Shown: one piece after another, positions 57,201 through 64,000 of the stretch
How the letters are laid out: each line of letters opens with the position of its first letter
Position numbering within the stretch: the first letter of the stretch is position 1
DNA from: Apus apus
Taxonomy: Eukaryota; Chordata; Aves; Apodiformes; Apodidae
DNA: 64,000 nt
Direction of reading: 5' to 3'
NCBI RefSeq assembly: GCF_020740795.1
Contig: NC_067295.1
Coordinates: 3,286,501-3,350,500 of the forward strand
Translations under genes and position numbers: made by a program
Notes under the pieces: model-generated
The model's database searches: none
Told to the model about the DNA's origin: nothing
What the model saw: the letters and a program-made list of their open reading frames with translations, nothing else

Positions 57201-60200
57201 GTCTTGTCTGGTGGGGTCTCAGCCTCTGCCAGCCTGGGTTTGTGGCCAGTTTGCTACTGGTTCTTATAGTCAGCTCGTGTCTAGTTTCGTCCTGGTTTCC
57301 CTTTGTTGGGTGTCAATTGTCCCCTCTCCTGCTGGGAGTGACTCCTTAGTTTTGCTGGAGGTCTGGTGGCTGTCACCTTCTGTGCCACATCTGACCCACA
57401 CTGCAGAAGGGGTCTGGCTCTTTGCAAGAAGGCCTGGATGGGGGCAGGGAGGAGCTGGACAGGGAGCGTTTTCAGGAGCATCCCTAATGGTGTGGGGACC
57501 TCTTGTGGCTGGGGAAACGGGGATCGGGCCAGGCTGGGCTGGGCAGCCCTTCTGCATCCCTCGGATTGCTCTCCTTGGGACCCTGAGGGATGCAGGGCTG
57601 GCACTTGGCTCCTTGGGAGCTTGAAGGCTGAGCCAATATCCCTCTTCTCTTGCAGATTCCAAAGGATCCTTGGAGCCGCACAAACCAGGTGAGTGCCCAG
57701 CAGATATTGCAGCTTTAACCTGTCCCCTAAACATCAGCAGTTAAAGTCCCCCAAACGAGAGGACTGTTAATAGCCACGAAGGGTAAAGATCAGTTATGGG
57801 GTGCCTGGGGAGCACTGTGAGGAGGTCCTTGGCTGCAGGACTTGGAAAATTGTCTCTGTCAGTGCACCCCTGGGTATTGCTGCAGGCAGGTGCTTGACAG
57901 GGACATTGAGACCCACTTGTGCTTCTGGCTCTTGCCTGAAATTTTGGGCAAATGGTCATGAGCACTGTGACCCTCCTGTCATCTCGCTGTAGCTGCAGTG
58001 TAAGGGGTCCAGGCCCTGCCTCCCCTGCCTGGTGGCTGCAGGCAAGGGGATGCTTGAAGCAAGAAAAGTAAAAATGCCAGTTGCTCACATGTGCATCTTC
58101 TCTTCCAGTGAAAAGCAAGAAGAAACGGGAGCTGAGGATAACATGTGTCCCCATCAAACAGCCCGTCGCCAACACAACGTAAGTGTCTGTTGCTTAAAGC
58201 CAGCTGGAGCTTCTCCAAAGCTGGGTTCAACCCTGTGTCAGGAATGGCTCCTGTAAATTTCACAGAACCAGGATAGTTAATTTTTTCTCTTAAGCTCTGG
58301 CTTGTGGGTGATGAGAAGGAATTACACACGTGTGCGTGCACACGCATACAGCCTGTGTCCATCCGGGAGGTGCCTGTTGGCCTTGAAATGGCTGAAAGAC
58401 AAAGGCCAGGAGGCTGCTGGGAGACTTCCTTCAGTCTTCCTGGCATGGCTGTGCCAATGCCAAAGGACGAAGTCGTGGTGGAGAGAGCAAATCTGCCCGA
58501 GGGAAGAAGAGGGAAAGGTTTTTAATGCAAGGGAAGAGAAGAGTGTGTGTCCTCTCCCTGGCCTGTGCATCAGGGCTAGTTTGAGTTGTTTGCAGCTCCC
58601 CACCTTGGTGCAAAGAGGACAGGAATATGCCACACACTGCTTGGTGCAGGGTCCTGTGCCCAACTATATCTCAGGGCACTGGAATTTCTCTCTGCCCTGT
58701 TTGTTTTGTGCGGCTGATGCTTGTTACACTGTGGAGGAGAGCCCAGGGTAGTGACACTTGGTTTGACAAAGAGCAGGCCGCTTAAATTCCTCTCCCATGG
58801 TGCTCTTTCAAAACACCTTGGGCCTTGTTTGCTCCAGAAACTTTCTAGAGACCCTCCCAGCTCCAGGAGAGCAGTGAAATCCCCGGAGGGGAAATAACAC
58901 TACTGAAAACCCCAGGTAGAGAGGGCAGATCTGCCAGAGGGGGAGCCAAGGGAGCTCCTTCATTTAATCCCGTGCAGCCCGACATGCAGACGCCGAGCCC
59001 TGCACGCAGCAGCCACCTCCTTCCCCCACGGGTGCATCTGTCTCTGCTCCTATCAGTGTCTGAATTTCCCCTGGAGAAGGCATCACCCTGGAGTTTGCAG
59101 GGCTCTTGCATGCCCAGAGCACTCATGTAAAAGCTGGTATGAGCTAGCCACAGGTTTTCTTTGTGCTTTTCAAGCTGCAGTGCAAATATTTGCACAGCAC
59201 AGGGCTTTTTTTTCTGTGAGCCTGAAGTACTTCCTTGAAGCTGGAGGTTGTTGTATTGCTTTGATGGGAGCTGCGAGGCTGAACCAGTTGGGCAGTCTCC
59301 ACTCTTAGAATGTCCCAGGGGATGGGGAGGGCAGGGATGTGAGGCACGAGGGACAAAACGCTGGTGCCGGCTCTAAAAGTCCCGTGCTGCCCATAATGGG
59401 AAGTGGGCAGCAAAGAGGAAAAAAGTCATCAAGGAAAAGACTTTCGCCTGCGCTGTGTTGTGCAAAGTGTGACACTGAGGTGCTGCCTGCCCTGCCTGCT
59501 GCTCTGCTCTGCTCTGCCTGCCCTGCCTGCTGCTCTGCTCTGCTCTGCCTGCCCTGCCTGCTGCTCTGCTCTGCCTGCCCTGCCTGCTGCTCTGCCTGAA
59601 ACAGGCAGGCGAGTGTACACAAATGACTCAGGGGTGAGGAATTACCTGTTGCTCCCCCGGCGTGTGTTTCGGGCTACGTGGCTGTCCTGTTACAACACCT
59701 GCCTGTCAAAACATGACAGCTGGGCTGCTCTGTCACAGAAGTGTCTCGTCTCCTCGGTCTTGGTTCCTTGGGCTCCTGAGCAGGGATAGTTTTGTAGCCT
59801 GTTGGTTTGATGCACATCCCACCAAGCTGACTCTGGGGTTCTTGCTGGTTGTGTGCAGCTGAGGTGGCACTGGCACAATTAAAGCATTTGTGACTTTTTG
59901 GGGGGGGCTGGTTTCAACCCACAACAAGGCACAGTGGAAAGCAGCAGCTGAAAGTGCTTGAAGGAACGTGAAATTTGGCTCTGGCCAAGAGGGTTAATGA
60001 AGTTGGGCTTTCTCCTGACTCTCTCTTTTTTTTTTCTTTTTTTTTTCTTTTTTTTCTTTTCTTTTTTTTTTTTTTTTTTTGCAGGCCCCCAAGGAACCTG
60101 GACTCCAGAACGTTCATTACCATCGGAGATAAAGTACGTGTCAATGGGGCCTATTTTTTTTGCTTGCTTCCAGTTTTGTTTGCCCCTGGTATGGGGAGTT

Positions 60201-63200
60201 TCATTGATCATGCCTGACAACCTGTCAAATCAGATCCTGACACTTCAGAGCAGCCCACGAGGACAGTGCCATCCTGGTGCTGCAGCCTCATGGGATGCAT
60301 CTTTGCAGGGCTGAGACTTCCCACAGCAGGACCTTTCCCCTGTGGAGCAATGGGGTGTCTTTGTGTGTTTAGAGCAGTTACCTGGGGGAGCTGAACATGT
60401 CACCCTGCCTGCAAGACAGCTTGTCTCTGAGCCTTTGTGCTCCCTGGCTGGTGCCTTCTGCTTGTAGGCAGTCCCTGCAAGGCAGGTGGGTGTCCAAGGC
60501 TGGGTGTGCAGTTTTCTCCATAGTGGGAGATCACAGTGGTCCCTTGGCAGCCCCACTGGCTGCAGTGATCTGAATGCAGGGACCCAGCCCATCCACCCTG
60601 AATCAGCATGGCCTCCCCATGCTCTCTGGCTACCCAAAACAAAGTCCCCTTTGTCCTACTGACCCGCAGGGCTGTGCCTCTGGCCCAGGAGAAAGCTGGA
60701 CACAAAGCTTCTCTCCTGCTCTCCAAAGCCTTTCCTGCTGACCTGATGAAAAACACTGCTAGAAATAGCCAGGGTCTCTCTTTTATTTCTTTCTCTTGTT
60801 ACTGGCTCTCCTGGGGCTGCAGGAGGCTGTTTGCAGATGAGCTAAAAATACCATTGGATCAGCCCTGTATCTAGCTGCTTATCTTCCAGGCTGGGAGGTG
60901 GCTTGTCTGATGGGATCTGGGCCCCTTGGCCTCTGTGCAAGGGTTTAGGTTTGAGGGACTGATACAATAGTAGAGAAGGGGAGAGGAGAAGAAGCTTTGG
61001 CTGGGTCTGGAGAACAGCCCTGCTGCCTGTGTCATTTTCTGGCCATTGTGTTGTGTGTATTAATAGCTTGGGGAGAGATGCTCTCTGTACCAGCCTGGGC
61101 ACAGGGTGTGCATGAGGGAGTGCTGGAGCTTGTGGAAAGCTCTCTAGACTTGCACCCTGCACTGGTGTTGGCAGGGGGGGTCTGCCCAGGTATTTTTGGA
61201 GGAAGAGGGCTTGGGGGGAAGACCAGCTTTGGGGTGTGGGTGATGACCTTGGGTCCATGGGATTCATGGAAGTGATGCCGTGTCCGCTCTACCACCGAAC
61301 ACCCCAGGGCACGGAGTGAGTGATGCTGGGGACAGGAATGATGCTGGGGTGGGGGGAATGATTCTGGGGCTGGAGGAATGATGCTGGGGAGGGGAGCACC
61401 AGCTCCGTCGGTGCCTCTGTTGCTGGGCAGGGCAATGCTGCTTCCTGGAGCGTGCTGGGAACCGCCAGCTTCTGGGGAAGCCTTAGGGTAAATGCCAGGA
61501 AAAAAAAACCAACACACCCCAAACAATAACCTGGAACAACTACAGAACACGTGTCCTGAAAAGCACCACCAGATCCTTCCTGGAGGCCCCTGCAGGAGTT
61601 GTGAGCCTGTGCTGCTCCTCTGCCAGCTGCCCGGGGGGCTGGATGTGTCCCCGTTAGCCCTGTTCTCCTCTTTTCTGGCCTCTCCCAGTCCTGCCCAGGA
61701 AAGGGCCGGCCCCTTCCTGTGCCGGGCAGCGCATAACTCGGAGCTGAGCTCAGGCACAGACCTCTCTTGCTCCCTCCCTCGGCCGCCCGCCAGCCACATC
61801 TGGCTCCAATAACCAGAGGCAGGGCTGGCAGGAAGGTCTGTTGGAGCTGGTCGCTGCTGGCCATGCTGCGGCCAGCGCCAAGGGGAGCTTTGCTGGCCAG
61901 GAGCCCAGCAGCCGCATCTCCCAGCTTTGCTCCTTCACACCAGAAGCTGTTTCCTCTCCGCTCTGGGCGTAGCACGCAGGCACAGTATCCGGCGCTGTGC
62001 CCTGGGTGTTTTCCCACCCTGGCTGCCTTTGTGGCTACTGGGGCAATTTGGCATCCTGCTATTATATTTTTGTGTTCCCTGAGACCGGAGGAAAACTGGA
62101 GGCAGGGCAAAGCCTGGCTTGAAAGGTCTGTGACTTGTTAGGAGCGATGAACGCAGCAACCAAAAATAGCCCGTGTCTCGTTGCACAGTTCGTGCCCTGC
62201 CCAGCAGAGCAATTGCAGGGGAACACGTCTGGAGGGAAACTTGTTCATAGCTTGAGCAGGAGCTCCCTAGCTCCCTGCTGCCTGGGGCACCCACTTGTCT
62301 GAGCACTGGAGATGGGTTTTTTTTCCCAGCTTGAAGTGAGATTTATGTAGTTGCACTTTGTCTGAGTTCCTTTGTTGGTGCTAACTCCTGATTTATGGTG
62401 CTGGCTGCTTTCTGGTGGTGGGAGAAAGTTTGGAAAGCAGGTAAAACTCCCCAGTCATTAGGAATGGAGTTGCTGGGTGGCTGGGTCTACCATCCCATCT
62501 AAGAAGGGCTTTGCACAGGTGTTATTAGACAGGGAGGTGTGTTTATGACCCGTGATCTCTTGGGTTGCAGGGTGAGGTGGGGGGATCCCAGCTGCACGTG
62601 GGGATTTGGAGCTGTGGCAGAGGCTTCCAACTGCTGCCCGTGCTGGCACAGGAGCTGCTAAAATCCTGCAGGTAGTTCAGCAACTGCAGAAACACCCTCG
62701 TGTGGGGGATCCCCAGCAGGCAGAGAGGCACCAACCTTTGGTGCCCTTTCCAGTGGCAGCATGCCCTGGCTTAAAGGATGAAAGTCCTGATCTCTAGCTG
62801 CAGAGGGGGAATTAAATGAGCTCTGTTGAGTACAGGGTGAGAGGGTTTGGGCTCTGGTTCTATAGAGCAAAAAATACACCCAATTTCTCTTAAGTGTGGT
62901 GCTTGTGATACATACAGAAGCTGGTTGAGTCCTGTAGGTACCATTATTTGGAAGCACTCTGCAAGTGTTGGACCTTTGCTGATGTCCCTGGTGATGAGCG
63001 TGCCTGGATCTGAATTTTTTTTTTTTTTTTTTGGTCTCTCTTCTTTAAGAACTTCGAGGTGGAAGCTGATGACCTGGTGACAATTTCAGAGCTGGGCCGT
63101 GGGGCCTATGGTGTGGTGGAGAAAGTCCGGCACGCGCAGAGCGGCACCATCATGGCTGTGAAGGTGAGGACAGCTGCTTGCTGAGGGACATGGAGGGAGG

Positions 63201-63741
63201 GGAGAGACTCTACTGAACTCCACTGCTTGTGGCAAAATGGAGACAGGCTTGTCTCTTGTTTGGCAGCCTCTGGTATCCCCGGTGTGGCTGTTGGAGGGTC
63301 TGTGCTGATACCAGGTGGACACTGTGTGGTTGATCAGCAGGCTGTGAAAGCCAGGCTTGGTGCCTGCTGTTGGATAGTCCAGGGTTTGGATGTCACAGTG
63401 CCTGTCCAGGCTGCTGGCCTGATCCTGCATCCACTGAAGAGCTTGCCAAGGGTTTGTCATTCATTTGGAAGAGGGAGTCTGGGCATCTTCTGGGGTGCTA
63501 CTAGCTGCAAAATAATCCCCAAAACACCCGCCTTGGTCTCAGAACCACAGGTCCTCTGTGTCAGCCTGGGTTGTAGTGGTGTCATCCCACCTACCTCAGA
63601 CCTCTCTTGTATTTGTCTCAGAGGATTCGAGCAACTGTGAACACTCAGGAGCAGAAGAGGTTATTGATGGACTTGGACATCTCCATGAGGACAGTTGACT
63701 GCTTCTACACGGTCACTTTCTACGGAGCCCTCTTCCGTGAG
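38760..63741 (+). CDS. MAP2K3: MAP2K3 (MKK3), dual-specificity MAP kinase kinase, 3' part outside window
   Basis: Exons 38760-38775, 57656-57688, 58109-58178, 60085-60133, 63050-63163 and 63622-63741 join in frame to encode the first 134 residues of about 340. Seen: a short N-terminus MSLPR; a basic docking (D) site KSKKKRELRI at 18-27; TPPRNLDSRTF at 40-50; the ATP glycine loop GRGAYG at 72-77; and AVK with the catalytic lysine at 94. FEVEADDLVTISELGRGAYG fits MKK3 rather than MKK6. The HRD and DFG motifs and activation loop lie beyond 64000. Role: cytoplasmic/nuclear kinase phosphorylating the p38 TGY motif in stress and cytokine signalling. The N-terminus differs from human MKK3b, so other first exons may exist. 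Confidence 0.95.
42197..42228 (+). repeat. T32 homopolymer
   Basis: Thirty-two T residues, flanked by tttttc and ctccag. No retrocopy body was recognised on the complementary strand. Confidence 0.95.
46911..46985. repeat. AT-rich simple repeat
   Basis: Interrupted (TA)n with a CT-rich core (ctctcactctctctatatatat), about 75 bases. Confidence 0.8.
50436..50653 (+). mobile_element. CR1 LINE 3' fragment (plus)
   Basis: From 'tgaagaagaaattctttcct' through 'gagggtggtgagacactgg', 'gggcaggttggatggggctt' and 'aaggtccctcccaaccc' to 'ctgtgattctata'. It is 5' truncated and close to the 15.6-kb copy. Confidence 0.94.
52519..52526. promoter_or_regulatory. Full palindromic CRE (TGACGTCA)
   Basis: A perfect cAMP-response element about 90 bp upstream of a small GC/CpG-richer patch in MAP2K3 intron 1. 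Its occupancy is unknown. Confidence 0.5.
57656..57688 (+). CDS. MAP2K3: MAP2K3 coding exon 2 (33 nt)
   Basis: The acceptor is ctcttgcag and the donor GTGAGT. It starts and ends in phase 1, so it can be skipped without a frameshift. It encodes SKGSLEPHKP, just before the docking site. Confidence 0.8.
57689..58108 (+). other. MAP2K3 intron 2
   Basis: A 420-bp intron with gtgagt and ttccag ends; no other element was seen. Confidence 0.85.
58109..58178 (+). CDS. MAP2K3: MAP2K3 coding exon 3 (p38 docking site)
   Basis: The acceptor is ttccag and the donor GTAAGT; the length is 70 nt, phase 1 to 2. It encodes VKSKKKRELRITCVPIKQPV; the basic cluster followed by L-x-I is the MAPK docking motif. 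Confidence 0.92.
58323..58350. repeat. 28-nt alternating pyrimidine-purine tract
   Basis: Strict Y-R alternation built of AC, GT and GC steps, the pattern that favours Z-DNA. It contains an E-box CACGTG at 58327-58332. Confidence 0.8.
59483..59598. repeat. CTGCC/CTCTG minisatellite, 31-bp unit
   Basis: The word ctgccctgcctg starts at 59487, 59518, 59549 and 59575: two 31-bp periods, then a 26-bp one that has lost one CTCTG. It is recent and nearly perfect. Confidence 0.9.
60019..60082 (+). repeat. T-rich tract abutting MAP2K3 exon 4 acceptor
   Basis: About 60 bases of T broken only by a few C, running directly into gcag. It serves as an unusually long polypyrimidine tract and is likely length-variable. 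Confidence 0.9.
60085..60133 (+). CDS. MAP2K3: MAP2K3 coding exon 4
   Basis: The acceptor gcag directly follows a long T-rich tract; the donor is GTACGT. The 49 nt encode PPRNLDSRTFITIGDK. Skipping it would shift the frame. Confidence 0.95.
60134..63049 (+). other. MAP2K3 intron 4
   Basis: A 2.9-kb intron. It has local short repeats of 'atgctgggg/aatgat' near 61.32-61.40 kb and a T-run at 63015-63032 just before its acceptor. Minus-strand open frames of 255-273 codons at 61.0-62.1 kb have no recognisable domain. Confidence 0.85.
63050..63163 (+). CDS. MAP2K3: MAP2K3 coding exon 5 (ATP-binding loop)
   Basis: The acceptor is tctttaag (an A before the AG is less favoured) and the donor GTGAGG. 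It encodes NFEVEADDLVTISELGRGAY through MAVK, that is, the glycine-rich loop and catalytic Lys94. Confidence 0.96.
63164..63621 (+). other. MAP2K3 intron 5
   Basis: A 458-bp intron with GT-AG ends; nothing else was recognised. Confidence 0.9.
63622..63741 (+). CDS. MAP2K3: MAP2K3 coding exon 6
   Basis: The acceptor is tgtctcag and the donor GTACTG; the length is 120 nt in phase 0. It encodes RIRATVNTQEQKRLLMDLDI and TVDCFYTVTFYGALFRE, the helix C region of the kinase N-lobe. Confidence 0.96.
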
Positions 63742-64000
63742 GTACTGAGCCGGTGGATGGCTGGTGGGCTGCACAGTTCCTGGGGCCCCTGTGATTGTGC
63801 TGAAGCCACTAAAGTGTCCCAAACCATGTCTGCTTCCTTCAGCCCACCTGGGCTATTTGAGATGTTGCCATGACCTCAAGTCAAAGGCTTGTCTCTATCG
63901 GGCAGTGTTGAGCAGGTCCCATTCTATGGCAGGTGCCCAAGCACATTGTCCATGGCCTGGACTGGCTTTGGTGTAGACCCTCAAAGGGAGCCATTGCAGG
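63742..64000 (+). other. Start of MAP2K3 intron 6, cut by window edge
   Basis: It begins at donor GTACTG after exon 6. The next coding exon (kinase hinge, GDVWICMEL in mammals) was not found before the window ends. Confidence 0.85.

Larger units (their letters stand above)
38776..57655 (+). other. MAP2K3 intron 1
   Basis: An 18.9-kb first intron. It contains T-runs (39612-39628, 42197-42228, 45156-45172), a (TA)-rich patch (46911-46985), a CR1 copy (50436-50653), seven TGASTCA sites and a CRE-bearing GC-rich patch (52519-52681). Open frames of up to 181 codons on both strands show no recognisable domain. Confidence 0.85.
58179..60084 (+). other. MAP2K3 intron 3
   Basis: A 1.9-kb intron with an alternating purine-pyrimidine tract (58323-58350), a 31-bp minisatellite (59483-59598), an AP-1 site (59624) and a T-rich tract next to its acceptor. 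Confidence 0.9.

Noticed and set aside
61032-62110. Minus-strand open frames of 255 and 273 codons in MAP2K3 intron 4
   Set aside because: Overlapping frames in GC-rich intronic DNA, low-complexity Pro/Ser/Ala composition, no motif or splice structure. Not supported as a gene.

Overview
This window is vertebrate nuclear DNA, almost certainly from a bird. It carries split genes with GT-AG introns and CpG-island promoters. It also has at least five truncated CR1-type LINE 3' ends of the avian kind, a compact layout and several long homopolymers. No bacterial-type operons, CRISPR arrays, tRNA or rRNA genes were seen.

Four protein-coding genes are supported by reading exons against remembered vertebrate protein families: DHRS7B (+, 4257-9941, first exon not found), TMEM11 (-, 23140-14582, complete), NATD1 (-, 36839-28859, complete) and MAP2K3 (+, from 38760, cut by the window edge after exon 6). 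The order DHRS7B, TMEM11, NATD1, MAP2K3 is the one I know from human 17p11.2, so this is a conserved synteny block.

Layout. 1-4256: DHRS7B intron 1 or 5' flank, with a CR1 copy. 4257-9941: six DHRS7B coding exons, with a poly(A) signal at 10275. 10296-14581: tail-to-tail region between DHRS7B and TMEM11, holding TMEM11 3' UTR and a 41-base A tract. 14582-15098: TMEM11 exon 2. 15099-23075: its 8-kb intron. 23076-23140: TMEM11 exon 1 inside a CpG island with three ZNF143-like motifs. 23621-25650: spacer. About 25.65-28.86 kb: probable long NATD1 3' UTR. 28859-36839: NATD1, with a 6.9-kb first intron. 36840-38759: head-to-head promoter region of NATD1 and MAP2K3. 38760-64000: MAP2K3 exons 1-6, with an 18.9-kb first intron.

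The genes do not form one pathway. DHRS7B is a peroxisomal/ER lipid reductase (ether lipids), TMEM11 a mitochondrial membrane protein (cristae and mitophagy), NATD1 a small GNAT-fold protein of unclear role, and MAP2K3 the p38 MAP kinase kinase. I found no convincing undescribed system. The points most worth checking are a CRE-containing GC-rich patch with a splice donor deep in MAP2K3 intron 1, a cluster of AP-1 sites across MAP2K3, a 307-codon open frame in the putative NATD1 3' UTR, in-frame open extensions upstream of three start codons, a skippable 33-nt MAP2K3 exon, and a long T-rich tract directly against a MAP2K3 splice acceptor.
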